Of a DNA stretch of 64,000 nt, positions 18,373 through 26,924 are shown piece after piece. The position numbers and the translations under genes are program-made. This stretch comes from Cyanobacteria bacterium SZAS LIN-3 (GTDB lineage Bacteria > Cyanobacteriota > Vampirovibrionia > Obscuribacterales > Obscuribacteraceae). The notes under the pieces were generated by a model. The model was not told the origin of the DNA. It saw only the letters and a list, made by a program, of their open reading frames with translations, and ran no database searches. The number at the start of each line of letters is the position of its first letter. Positions within the stretch are counted from its first letter, which is position 1. The stretch covers positions 1 through 64,000 of the forward strand of contig JAFEAV010000025.1 in NCBI GenBank assembly GCA_018266215.1, written 5' to 3'.

Positions 18373-19197
18373 CTAATAATGATCAACAAATCTGCGATAT
18401 CGCTGTTCTATGTTGTCGTATTCCTTGTTGTATCTGCCGGCAAGGTGGTTATATAGAACGCAGGCTTCTCCAAAAGCCAATACGCCTAAAATAGAACCCG
18501 CATAAATCACTGGATTTTTCATTGCAAGTCTCACTGAAATTGCCGAAACTGCAACTGCGCTGATCAAGGACGCGGTAGGCAGCGTCACGCGAGCCTGCTC
18601 CGCCCAAATCGGATCCTCTGGAAGACTGCGGTTCATAGCCTTTTCAATTCGGGCCAGATCATATTCTTGAATCCCGGGCGCGAACTTCTTAGAATCGCGC
18701 AAAATGCCGTCGTAACCGTTTCTCAGAACAGTCAAGTAGTTGCGTTGCAGGTCCGTAAGCGAACCTCTGGCCAGACCTTTCGCAATATCGTGCCGGTCGA
18801 GGTAGCCTTGATGGGTCAGGTCGAATTCCTTCAGCATCTCAGGAAACAGCCGTCGCAACTCCCCCGGGTGAGCCAGCAGCTCCTTCTGGGCACTCAGATC
18901 ACGTAGCTCTTGAGCTTTAGCGATATCGGTTTGAGATTCAGCGCCGGGTCTCGTCTGCCGGCCTCGATAATAACGATCCATATCAAAGTCGGGCGTCAGG
19001 CCCTGCGACTCAGCGATTGTAAGCGAAGGCAGCAACCCGCCAGCCCCTTCATCACTCTTAGCGATCGCAGAAAGTTTCAGCGTCTCAGTCCTGGAGTTCG
19101 GACGCTGGAAATAAGTATCACTAATAATCTTGTCGCGATAAATATCATCCAGGTGCTTTTTAAATTGCGCCGGCTCAAAAACAATATCAACTGTCAT
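18373..19197 (-). CDS. EF-hand-like membrane-associated protein, paralogue B
   Basis: A 274-residue paralogue of the previous gene. The start ATG at 19197 is chosen because it aligns exactly with the first residues of paralogue A (MTVDIVFEPAQFKKHLDDIY) and is preceded by AGAGG. Conserved blocks are the N-terminal motif, DLSAQKELLAHPGELRRLFPEM, the EF-like loop region and SLTDLQRNYLTVLRNGYD. The loop here is degenerate (FDLTHQGYLDRHDI: Asp at 1, Thr at 3, Gln at 5, Asp at 12), so calcium binding is doubtful in this copy. Two hydrophobic segments follow (about 195-213 and 220-240). The gap upstream of each copy also shares short similarity (a GATATC near-palindrome and an 'aattgc...tggacac' stretch), so the duplication seems to have included the promoter. 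Confidence 0.7.
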   Translation of the reverse strand: MTVDIVFEPAQFKKHLDDIYRDKIISDTYFQRPNSRTETLKLSAIAKSDEGAGGLLPSLTIAESQGLTPDFDMDRYYRGRQTRPGAESQTDIAKAQELRDLSAQKELLAHPGELRRLFPEMLKEFDLTHQGYLDRHDIAKGLARGSLTDLQRNYLTVLRNGYDGILRDSKKFAPGIQEYDLARIEKAMNRSLPEDPIWAEQARVTLPTASLISAVAVSAISVRLAMKNPVIYAGSILGVLAFGEACVLYNHLAGRYNKEYDNIEQRYRRFVDHY

Positions 19198-19319
19198 AAC
19201 CTCTTCCCCCAAAAGCAAGGATTCACATACTTGAAGTGGGGGAACAGATATCGGTCTATATCCAGCAAACGGAATTGCTGGACACGCACTGCAAAATTTT
19301 AAAAGTCGACTTATGGATC

Positions 19320-21821
19320 CTATTTACCAGCCGGCGCCGCGGATTTAATTTTGCTTTCCATCTGGGCGATGGTTGCAGCTTCACGCTGGGCGTCGTTCTC
19401 CATCGACAACTTGCGGTAGCTGTTTAGCAGAGCGCGGTGGGCATCTAGCCAGCAGGGATAGAGTTCGACCGCTTTCTTGAAACTCTCAATCGCTTCCTTG
19501 GACTTACCTGAAGCCAGGAGAGCTTCACCGGTTGTGACATAGGCCTGGGCGTAGTAGGGATTTACATCAAGAGCCCTGCGGCTGGCATCAAGAGCGGCGG
19601 TGGCATCCCCCTTTTTAAGCAGCAATTCGGCCAGCAGCAAGTTAGCCGGATAACATTTATCGTAGGCGGTCAGAGCGGCCTTAACGCTGGTTATAGCGCC
19701 ATCGGTATCACCCAGATTCATTTGTATGCGCCCTTTTTCACAGAGCACCCGCGAAGCCATCGCCCGGTCTTCGTTTTTGCTGGCCTCCGCCAGTGCCACC
19801 GCCGGCGCTACCGCCTCCAGGGCCTTCTTATTGTCGCCGGCCAGTCTCCAGGTAGCTCCGTCATAAAGTCCGTAAGCAAGAGTCTTACGCTTGGCCTCGG
19901 CCACCTCGTCCAGGGCCTGACGAGCCAGTTCGGGCTGACCGGCGTCGAGCAGAGATTCGACCATGCCATAGCGCAGGGTTTCCTGGCGGTCAGCCGGCAA
20001 CTCTTTGAAAGCGGCCAGAAGATTCTTGGCCGGAGTGGCGCCGAGATCGCGCATCAGCTTGCAGCGCGCCAGGAAGAAGCTGTCTTCCTTATTGGCGCCC
20101 TTGTCCTTATATATAGCGATGATATTGTCAAATTGCCCACTGGCGTCGCTGTAGCGTCCTTCGTCATAGAGCAAATAGGCCAGCGACCGCATCACGTCCA
20201 GACGGCTGGGATCGTCGGGCATGCCACCATTGGGAGACAGCTGCTGCAGGGCCAGAGCGGTGACAAAGGCCGCTTCCGCCTGCATAAAATCATCGGTCTC
20301 GGCATAGCAGAAGCCAAGGGCCACAAGATCTTTAACCGATGTCGGAAGAATATTCAGCGCCCGGGTAAACTCTTTTGCCGCCATATTAAATTGCTGCTGC
20401 TGCACATAATAGGCAGCCAGCGCGCGGTGGGGTGCCGGGTCGGTCTGATTGAGATTGGCCGCTTCCTTATATTCTTCGATGGCCTTATCTTTATTGCCGC
20501 TGACCAAAAGCACATTGGCATAGCCCATGTGCAATTCGGAACTCTTCGGATATCGCTTTATTTGTTCCTGATACGCATCGACCAGATCGGTGTAGCGTTT
20601 TTCCTCGACCAGCAATTTAAAGAGTTTCTCCCGCGCCACTTCATTTTCGGGATTGAGCACCAGGGCTTGCTTGAAATTTTCGATGGCCTTGTTTTTATTG
20701 CCGGCGGCGAGATTGAGATTGGCCAGTTCGGTAAGTTCAAAGCCCTTGTCTTTGCTCAGTTCACAGGCAACGGTCTGGTCGGCGATTGCCCCTTCGAGAT
20801 CTTTCTGGCAGCGTTTGACCGAGGCCCGGTTCCGAAAATACTTGGCTGATTTGGGATCCTGGGCGATAGCCAGATCGAGTTCTTTCAGCGCCTCACGCAG
20901 TCGCCACTGCTGGGTCAATATCTGCGCCAGACGAAAATGCGAAGGTGCATATTTGGGCTCTACCCGTATGCCCTCCAGAGCGACATCGGTGGCTCCGTCA
21001 AAATCATTGCGCGCCAGCTTTATTTCGACCAGCATGTCGCGCGCCTCATCCAGCTGCGGCTCCACTTTGAGGGCACTGGTCAGGGCATCTTCGGCGGTGG
21101 CATTATCCTTGAGCAATTTCTGCGCCAGAAAGCCTATGGTGCGATAGCCCCAGGCAAACCGCGGATCAATTGTTGTGGCCACCCGGGCATACTGCACAGC
21201 GCGAGCAGCCTGTCCCCGCTTTCCGGAAACGGCAGCCAGGGCGAAGTTATAGAGTGCGTCCTGCGAGCAGATTTCGGGGGCCGACTTGAGTGTCGCTTCA
21301 GCGTCGTCCAGCTTGCCCTGGCCTATCTGGTCGAAGCATTTGATCACCAGCGCATTGCCGAGCATGCGTTTGTCGTCGTCATCCTTGGCCAGCGATGCAT
21401 CGAAGCATTCTTTGCTCATGCCCTCGACAAGCTTTTTCAAATCATCGTTTTGCGATTGATACATCCAGGCAAAAGCCTGCCAACCCTGGCGGTAGCTGTC
21501 GATCAACTGTTCACGGCCGGAGGACTTTGATTTGCCATGCGCCTTGCTGTCGGCCAGTTGCTTGCCCAGGCTGTCGCTGACGGCTTTCCAGCTGCCACGG
21601 TTGATAAGCGACATGGTTTCTTTGTCGATGGCGGCGTTACCGATATTGTCATCGGCGGAACGCGAATGACGCCTGGCCGATGAACTCTCCTTAGCCGCGG
21701 CGCCGTCTTTTGTTTTTGCGCTGTCTTTGCTTTTGGCTGCAAGCGGTAATTGGGAGAGCAGGCTGAAAGTAACGGCCAGTGCCAACCAGCGAAAGTTTCT
21801 GTTCAAAAAATTACCACTCAT
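19320..21821 (-). CDS. Secreted TPR-repeat protein
   Basis: A protein of about 833 residues with an N-terminal signal peptide (NFRWLALAVTFSLLSQLPLAAKS) and then at least fifteen tetratricopeptide repeats of 34 residues. Examples are AIENFKQALVLNPENEVAREKLFKLL and AAKEFTRALNILPTSVKDLVALGFCYAETDDFMQAEAAF. The ATG at 21821 is preferred over an in-frame GTG at 21869, since only the former is preceded by a purine-rich site and places the signal peptide at the N-terminus. It probably acts as a periplasmic or surface scaffold; partners are unknown. It precedes nothing obvious in an operon; mutS lies 66 bases upstream on the same strand. Confidence 0.85.
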   Translation of the reverse strand: MSGNFLNRNFRWLALAVTFSLLSQLPLAAKSKDSAKTKDGAAAKESSSARRHSRSADDNIGNAAIDKETMSLINRGSWKAVSDSLGKQLADSKAHGKSKSSGREQLIDSYRQGWQAFAWMYQSQNDDLKKLVEGMSKECFDASLAKDDDDKRMLGNALVIKCFDQIGQGKLDDAEATLKSAPEICSQDALYNFALAAVSGKRGQAARAVQYARVATTIDPRFAWGYRTIGFLAQKLLKDNATAEDALTSALKVEPQLDEARDMLVEIKLARNDFDGATDVALEGIRVEPKYAPSHFRLAQILTQQWRLREALKELDLAIAQDPKSAKYFRNRASVKRCQKDLEGAIADQTVACELSKDKGFELTELANLNLAAGNKNKAIENFKQALVLNPENEVAREKLFKLLVEEKRYTDLVDAYQEQIKRYPKSSELHMGYANVLLVSGNKDKAIEEYKEAANLNQTDPAPHRALAAYYVQQQQFNMAAKEFTRALNILPTSVKDLVALGFCYAETDDFMQAEAAFVTALALQQLSPNGGMPDDPSRLDVMRSLAYLLYDEGRYSDASGQFDNIIAIYKDKGANKEDSFFLARCKLMRDLGATPAKNLLAAFKELPADRQETLRYGMVESLLDAGQPELARQALDEVAEAKRKTLAYGLYDGATWRLAGDNKKALEAVAPAVALAEASKNEDRAMASRVLCEKGRIQMNLGDTDGAITSVKAALTAYDKCYPANLLLAELLLKKGDATAALDASRRALDVNPYYAQAYVTTGEALLASGKSKEAIESFKKAVELYPCWLDAHRALLNSYRKLSMENDAQREAATIAQMESKIKSAAPAGK

Positions 21822-21887
21822 TGTCGTCTGCCTTTTCAACTTCGATTGCCCTTTTAGAAATTTGCTCACTGATCAAAAATCCGTTCA

Positions 21888-24539
21888 TTATTCAGTCAGC
21901 ACAACGCCCTTGCTTTCCGCCTCAAAAAGCGACAGCTGCATCACTTCTTCGATGGGAATATTGCGCAGTCTCGGACCGTCCAGAATTTTGCCGGCAACGC
22001 CCTTCTTTTCCATCTGATTAATCAGATACTGCGCCCGCTCGATTATCTGCATGGGCAAACCGGCCATGCGCGCCACTTGCACGCCGAAGCTGCGGCTGGC
22101 ACCACCGGGCACTACCGTGCGGATGAATTCCACGCGGCCGTCTGTTTCCTTCACCAGAACCTGATAGTTCACAATCTGCGGCAAATAATTAGAAAGGCCA
22201 TTGAGCTCATGATAGTGGGTGGCAAAAATAGTCCGGGCCCGCACTTCCTTAGCCAGATACTCGGCCACGCCCCAGGCGATTGACACACCATCATAAGTAC
22301 TGGTGCCGCGCCCCACTTCGTCCAGCAAAATCAGAGAACGACTGCTGGCCGACAGACAGCACTGCGTCGTCTCGGACATTTCCACCAGAAATGTCGACTG
22401 CCCCTGGGTCAAATCGTCGACGGCGCCTATGCGCGTGAAGACACGATCAACAACACCGATGGTTGCCTCCCGGGCAGGCACAAAAGATCCGATCTGGGCC
22501 AGAATGACAATCAGCGCCACCTGGCGCAGATAGCTGGACTTACCGGCCATGTTCGGTCCGGTCAAAATTACCAGTTGATGGTCGTCGCAGTCACCGAGCA
22601 GCTTCACGTCATTGGCCACATACTTGCCCATCGGCAGCAGCTTTTCCAGAACAGGGTGACGCCCCTGCTTGATCGTCAGCACCTTGGAATTGTCCACGAC
22701 TGGACAGATAAACTTGCGCTCCAGCGCCACTTTGGCCAGTGAAATCAGCGCGTCCAGATTGGCCAGATGATGCGCAATCTTGTGCAGGTCCGGACCGAGC
22801 GCCGCCAGTTCCTTGCGCAATTCGATAAAGAGTTTGTATTCGATATCGGACTGGTTTTTCTCGGCGTTGAGAATCTTCGCTTCGTACTCTTTCAAATCCG
22901 GGGTGATATAACGCTCGGCGTTTGTCAGAGTCTGCTTGCGGATGTAATCGGCGGGCACAAGGCCTTGATTGGCGTTGGTGATTTCGATGTAATAGCCGAA
23001 GGTGCGATTGAAATTGACCTTGAGACTCTTAATGCCGGTGCGCTCCTGCTCTTTGCGCTGCAGGTCTTCAATCCACTGCTTGCCGCCGCCCAGGAGCATG
23101 CGCACTTCGTCCAGCTCGGCGTCGTAGCCGGGGGCGAAAATCCCGCCTTCGGTCAGTTCGCGCGGGGGCTCGGGATTGATGGCGCGCGTCACCTTCTCGC
23201 CAAACTGGATCAGAGCCGGCGGCACATGCTTGAGAGCACTGAGGTAGGGACTGCGGGCGTGCGAAACAAAAGCGGCGATGGCGGGCAGAACAGCCAGGGA
23301 AGAAGCGACCGAAAGCAGCTCCTTGGGATTGATGGCCTGCGAAGTGAGGCGCACCGAAAGCCGTTCAAGGTCCGAGAGCTGGCCGATAAGCGATACCAGG
23401 TCGTCGCGCTTGAAACCCGGTTCGAGTAACTCCTTAATCGCATCCTGCCTGGCGACGATGGCATCGACCGACAGAAGCGGCTTGAGCAGCCATTTGCGCA
23501 ACATGCGCGAACCCATGGCGGTTTCGGTTTGATCGATAGACCAGAGCAACGAACCGTTGAAAACCCGCTCGCGGGAGGTTTCGGTCAGTTCCAGATTTTT
23601 GCGGGTATTGGCGTCCAGGACCAGGTAACCGTCGGTGGTATAGGTCGAAATACCGTCCAGAGCAATCTTCTGCCCGCCCTGGGTGCGCTCGAGATATTCC
23701 AGAATGGCACCGGCGGCACCGATGGCCAGCGGTTTGTCCTGACAGCCGAAGCCGTCCAGAGTGGACACTTCCAGCGTACTTAAAATGCGTCTTTGCGCCG
23801 GTTCCGGCTGGAAGAACATAGCCGGGCGCCCCTTAAAGCGATATTCGCCGGCAATAATCTCGGGCAGCTCCAGCACCTCCCGCGGTACCACTTCATCGGG
23901 GCCGGGCTTGACCACACGAATCGGCACCAGCACCTCAGCCGGGCGCAGACGGCCGAGTTCAAGAATGAGGCTCTCTTCCGAAAGCTCGGTAACGAAAAAT
24001 TCGCCGCAAGAAGCATCAACAAAAGCCAGGCCCCAGGTGTCACCGGCACTGGCGGCACTGGCGGCGCTCGCACCGGTGGAGGCCGAAGCGGCCTGGGAAC
24101 GGGGATTCTTAACGATGGCGGCCAGATAATTATTTTCGCGGGCCGGCAGCAGATGCGACTCCAGCACCGTACCTGGTGTCAAAACGCGCTTCACCTGGCG
24201 TTCGACCGGGCCTTTCTCCGCTCCGACAATGCCGACCTGATCGCAAATGGCTACCGAATAGCCCTTGCCCAGAAGCTTTGCCACATAGGCCTCATAGGAT
24301 CGATAAGGCACACCGGCCATGGGCATGCGACCGTTTGGATAAGATGCCTCCGGTCGACCGGTGAGCACGATGTCAAGCTCCCGTGCCGCCACCTGGGCGT
24401 CGGTGTCAAACATCTCGTAGAAGTCGCCGACTCTGAAAAAGAGCAGGGCGTCCGGATACTGGGATTTGACATCCCAGTACTGCCGCATCATCGGCGAAAG
24501 AGCACTGCCTTCAACTTCTGCTTCTTTGCTGCGCACCAT
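21888..24539 (-). CDS. mutS: DNA mismatch repair protein MutS
   Basis: An 883-residue full-length MutS. The mismatch-recognition Phe-x-Glu motif is at F40-Y41-E42 in GDFYEMF. The connector, core and clamp domains follow, and the ATPase has its Walker A loop GPNMAGKSS near residue 660. Also visible are the D-loop/ABC signature region STFLVEMSET, Walker B LILLDEVGRGTST and the switch region FATHYHEL. It recognises base mismatches and small loops and recruits MutL. The C-terminus is short (no long beta-clamp tail). A run of Ala/Ser residues in domain II (near residues 150-170) looks like a local expansion. The start ATG is at 24539. Confidence 0.97.
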   Translation of the reverse strand: MVRSKEAEVEGSALSPMMRQYWDVKSQYPDALLFFRVGDFYEMFDTDAQVAARELDIVLTGRPEASYPNGRMPMAGVPYRSYEAYVAKLLGKGYSVAICDQVGIVGAEKGPVERQVKRVLTPGTVLESHLLPARENNYLAAIVKNPRSQAASASTGASAASAASAGDTWGLAFVDASCGEFFVTELSEESLILELGRLRPAEVLVPIRVVKPGPDEVVPREVLELPEIIAGEYRFKGRPAMFFQPEPAQRRILSTLEVSTLDGFGCQDKPLAIGAAGAILEYLERTQGGQKIALDGISTYTTDGYLVLDANTRKNLELTETSRERVFNGSLLWSIDQTETAMGSRMLRKWLLKPLLSVDAIVARQDAIKELLEPGFKRDDLVSLIGQLSDLERLSVRLTSQAINPKELLSVASSLAVLPAIAAFVSHARSPYLSALKHVPPALIQFGEKVTRAINPEPPRELTEGGIFAPGYDAELDEVRMLLGGGKQWIEDLQRKEQERTGIKSLKVNFNRTFGYYIEITNANQGLVPADYIRKQTLTNAERYITPDLKEYEAKILNAEKNQSDIEYKLFIELRKELAALGPDLHKIAHHLANLDALISLAKVALERKFICPVVDNSKVLTIKQGRHPVLEKLLPMGKYVANDVKLLGDCDDHQLVILTGPNMAGKSSYLRQVALIVILAQIGSFVPAREATIGVVDRVFTRIGAVDDLTQGQSTFLVEMSETTQCCLSASSRSLILLDEVGRGTSTYDGVSIAWGVAEYLAKEVRARTIFATHYHELNGLSNYLPQIVNYQVLVKETDGRVEFIRTVVPGGASRSFGVQVARMAGLPMQIIERAQYLINQMEKKGVAGKILDGPRLRNIPIEEVMQLSLFEAESKGVVLTE

Positions 24540-24686
24540 ATATATCTATTCGTTCCCTCGCAGTCTCAGTCCGATATCGCTCAAGAGTTTCAATATTACA
24601 GTCTGACTCCGGCTAAGTTATTAAGCTTCTGGTAATATGACTACTCGGAGTATGGTCTCGCGATATCACAGCTTGAGAAGGCCTTC

Positions 24687-25289
24687 ATGGAAGTCAATAT
24701 GCAACGTAGAAACTCTGTCAAATTTGTGGCCCTGAGCCTGTCCCTGGCTCTTGCTTGTGTCACCCTGGGTCCGACCGGGTATTTGAGCGCAGCGCAAGCA
24801 GCTCCCGCAGCCCCGGCCAAAGCCGCTAATGACAAGGCCGCCGAGAAAAAAGAGACAAGCAAGCCGGCCCCCGAACCGGTCATCGAAAATATCGTCAACG
24901 TTCAGCCGGAGACGCTGGTAGACCATCCAAACGAATATCTCAACAAGAATATTCGCTTCAGCGCGCAGTTTTCCGGTTATAACAACCTGGCCGTCGACTA
25001 CAAACCGGCCATGCGCTCCTCCAAGCAATATATTTCCTTCTCGGTTCTGAGGGATCATTCCAAAGTCCCGCTCTCCGAACTGAAGCTGGCCATGCTCAAT
25101 CCCAAAGATGAAAAAGACGAGCTGACCAAGCTATTAATGAAGTTGAAAGAAAAAGATGAAATTGAAGTAATCGGCAAAGTATTCAATACTGCGCTCGATG
25201 AGCCCTGGGTTGACGTGCTCAAACTGAAACTGATCAAAGCAGCGCCCGATGATAAAAAGCCGGATGCCGGCAGCACTCCAGCAAAATAA
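24687..25289 (+). CDS. Secreted protein of unknown family
   Basis: A 200-residue protein with a clear signal peptide (VKFVALSLSLALACVTLGPTGYLSAAQA, cleavage near residue 40) and an Ala/Lys-rich linker. The globular region from about residue 70 (ETLVDHPNEYLNKNIRFSAQF, LKEKDEIEVIGKVFNTALDEPWVDVLKLKLI) resembles an OB-fold layout of five strands, as in proteins that test whether a relation 'x is within y' holds in nucleic-acid-binding-like domains; this is weak inference. The ATG at 24687 has GAGAAGG at 24674-24680, a good spacing. It ends 22 bases before the roadblock gene and is probably co-transcribed with it. Confidence 0.75.
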   Translation: MEVNMQRRNSVKFVALSLSLALACVTLGPTGYLSAAQAAPAAPAKAANDKAAEKKETSKPAPEPVIENIVNVQPETLVDHPNEYLNKNIRFSAQFSGYNNLAVDYKPAMRSSKQYISFSVLRDHSKVPLSELKLAMLNPKDEKDELTKLLMKLKEKDEIEVIGKVFNTALDEPWVDVLKLKLIKAAPDDKKPDAGSTPAK

Positions 25290-25310
25290 AGGAAGAGGAA
25301 AAAGATAGAG

Positions 25311-25688
25311 ATGGTCGCCCCAGAATCGGCAGCACAAGTCAAACTGCTTTTAAATTCACTGAACGGCAAACACGGCATCCTCGGTTGCCTGCTCGTCGCT
25401 CGCGACGGCAGCGTGGTCTCCACTTCCCTGCCCGCCGAGGTGGATATCGCCACCATCGGCGCTCTCAGTGCCACACTCTTTTCCAACAATGACGTCTCAA
25501 TTCAGCGCATGAACCGCGGCAACCTCATACAGATGACTCTGCTGACGGATCAGGGCATATTACATTTCTACGAGGCTGCCGGCCACTTCCTGGTAGTCCT
25601 GACCGCCAAGGGCCAGCGCATCAATCTCGAAGGCCTGATACGATCAGTGGAAGAGCAAGGCAAGTCGCTCGAGACCATGATCAACTAG
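25311..25688 (+). CDS. Roadblock/LC7-domain protein
   Basis: A 125-residue single-domain protein of the roadblock/LC7 (longin-like) fold. The pattern LLNSLNGKHGILGCLLVARDGSVVSTSLPAEVDIATIGALSATLF followed by a strand-rich half (LIQMTLLTDQGILHFYEAAGHFLVVLTAKGQ) is typical. In bacteria such proteins often act with small Ras-like GTPases (MglA/MglB type) in polarity or motility, or as dimeric scaffolds; no GTPase gene is in this window. The start has AGGAAGAGGAAA upstream. It sits between two secreted-protein genes in an apparent three-gene operon (24687-26861). Confidence 0.9.
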   Translation: MVAPESAAQVKLLLNSLNGKHGILGCLLVARDGSVVSTSLPAEVDIATIGALSATLFSNNDVSIQRMNRGNLIQMTLLTDQGILHFYEAAGHFLVVLTAKGQRINLEGLIRSVEEQGKSLETMIN

Positions 25689-25700
25689 GAGTTAGTGATT

Positions 25701-26861
25701 ATGTCCAGCAAAACGAACGAACAGTCCAGAACGCAAACGCCCAAATGGACTGTTATGCTGGCTTTGGTGACGGGAATAGGCCTTCTCAATCTTCAACCGA
25801 TATCGGTTAACGGATCGGCCTGGGCCCAGGGCGAATCCCAGCCCTACCAGGGCAATCCCTCAAATGGTCAGTACCAGCAGCAGCAATCACAGTATTACCC
25901 GCCCCAGGGTCAGTCTGTGGCACCGGGTCAGCCCGAGATTTTCAACGCGCAGCAGCAGCCTTATCCGCCCCAGTATCAGCAACCCCAGTACCAGCAGCCC
26001 TACCAGCCGCCGCTTCAGGGCCAGGTGGCAGTGATTGGAGCAGGCACTGAATTTCAAGCGTCACTGGTCAACACCCTGGACTCGGGCGTGACCCAGCTGG
26101 GCGAGCAGGTCCAGGCCACGCTCGGCCAGGGCCTTATGGGCTCCAACGGCAGCGAAGCCATACCGGCCGGCAGCGTACTGACGGGCTCGGTTACCAATGT
26201 AGTTTCGGCCAAACGTTTTCAATTCGGCGCCAACGGCAAAATAGACATCAAGTTTACGTCCCTGCGCACGCCGGATGGCCGCGTTTTCCCGCTCTCAGCC
26301 TCGGTTGACGACAATCAGGTAAAGCTGGTGGGAGGCTCAACAGCGGGAAGAGTCGGTAAAGGTGTGCTCACAACGGCAGTCGGAGCCGGCGGTGGGGCAG
26401 CCCTGGGCACGGGGCTGGGGGCCATTGTCGGCGCCACTTCGCATGGCCAGGTCGGTCGCGCAACCGGCATGGGAGCGGTCTTCGGCACCGCCATTGGTGG
26501 CGGCGTCGGCCTCATAGGAGCAGGGGTGAGAAAAGGCTCCGAAGTTATTTTCAAGGCGGGGAAATCACTGCCTATTAAGCTCGATCAGTCGCTGCAAGTA
26601 ACAGTCGCCAGCCAGCCTTACTATCCCCCGATGCAACAGGGCTATCAGCAACCGCCCATGCAGCAGGGCTATCAACAGCCACCAATGCAGCCGACCTACC
26701 AGCAGCAACCGATCCAGCCGACATATCAACAGCGGCCCGTGCAGCAGGGCTATCAACAACCCCCGATGCAACAAAACTACCAGCAACAACCGAGCGCTCC
26801 GCCCCAGCAATCTCCGCCGCCGCTGCCCACGCAGCCGGTCTGGACGCCGACCGGTCAGTAG
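25701..26861 (+). CDS. Secreted PQ-rich repeat protein with glycine-rich core
   Basis: A 386-residue protein. The start ATG at 25701 is preferred: AGGAG at 25687-25691 is nine bases away, whereas the upstream in-frame GTG is only three away. It has a signal peptide (VMLALVTGIGLLNLQPISVNGSAWAQ) in which an iterated palindrome encodes QPISV. Then come a Gln/Pro/Tyr-rich linker, a globular region at about 105-200 (GTEFQASLVNTLDSGVTQLG, IPAGSVLTGSVTNV, FPLSASVDD) reminiscent of the beta-barrel part of VirB10/TrbI-like proteins, a Gly/Ala-rich glycine-zipper segment (about 215-285), and a C-terminal run of imperfect nine-residue repeats (MQQGYQQPP). An envelope location is likely; the function is unknown. 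Confidence 0.7.
   Translation: MSSKTNEQSRTQTPKWTVMLALVTGIGLLNLQPISVNGSAWAQGESQPYQGNPSNGQYQQQQSQYYPPQGQSVAPGQPEIFNAQQQPYPPQYQQPQYQQPYQPPLQGQVAVIGAGTEFQASLVNTLDSGVTQLGEQVQATLGQGLMGSNGSEAIPAGSVLTGSVTNVVSAKRFQFGANGKIDIKFTSLRTPDGRVFPLSASVDDNQVKLVGGSTAGRVGKGVLTTAVGAGGGAALGTGLGAIVGATSHGQVGRATGMGAVFGTAIGGGVGLIGAGVRKGSEVIFKAGKSLPIKLDQSLQVTVASQPYYPPMQQGYQQPPMQQGYQQPPMQPTYQQQPIQPTYQQRPVQQGYQQPPMQQNYQQQPSAPPQQSPPPLPTQPVWTPTGQ
25795..25808. repeat. 14-bp palindrome AACCGATATCGGTT within a signal-peptide coding region
   Basis: Perfect copy of the iterated palindrome, read in frame as CCG ATA TCG GTT (Pro-Ile-Ser-Val), inside the signal peptide of the PQ-rich protein. Confidence 0.9.
26625..26790 (+). repeat. 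Tandem 27-bp-like coding repeats (QxYQQPPMQ)
   Basis: About six imperfect copies of a 27-base unit encode Met-Gln-Gln-Gly-Tyr-Gln-Gln-Pro-Pro and variants at the C-terminus of the secreted PQ-rich protein. Copy number may vary between strains, as is common for such units. Confidence 0.7.
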
Positions 26862-26899
26862 GTCAGTAGCGTTTTAGTTGGCGTTTACGTCTGAAACTA

Positions 26900-26913
26900 A
26901 ACCGATATCGGTT
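26900..26913. repeat. 14-bp palindrome AACCGATATCGGTT between convergent genes
   Basis: Perfect copy of the iterated palindrome in the 63-base gap between the stop of the PQ-rich protein gene and the stop of uppS. There is no T tract beside it, so it is not an ordinary terminator. Confidence 0.9.
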
Positions 26914-26924
26914 AGTGTTTCCGT

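Noticed and set aside
19722-20849. A 375-codon plus-strand frame over the secreted TPR gene
   Set aside because: Antisense shadow of TPR repeats without any recognisable domain or start site.
26890-26920. Palindrome as a rho-independent terminator between convergent genes
   Set aside because: The 14-bp inverted repeat has no loop and no adjacent T run, and it is the same element found inside genes.
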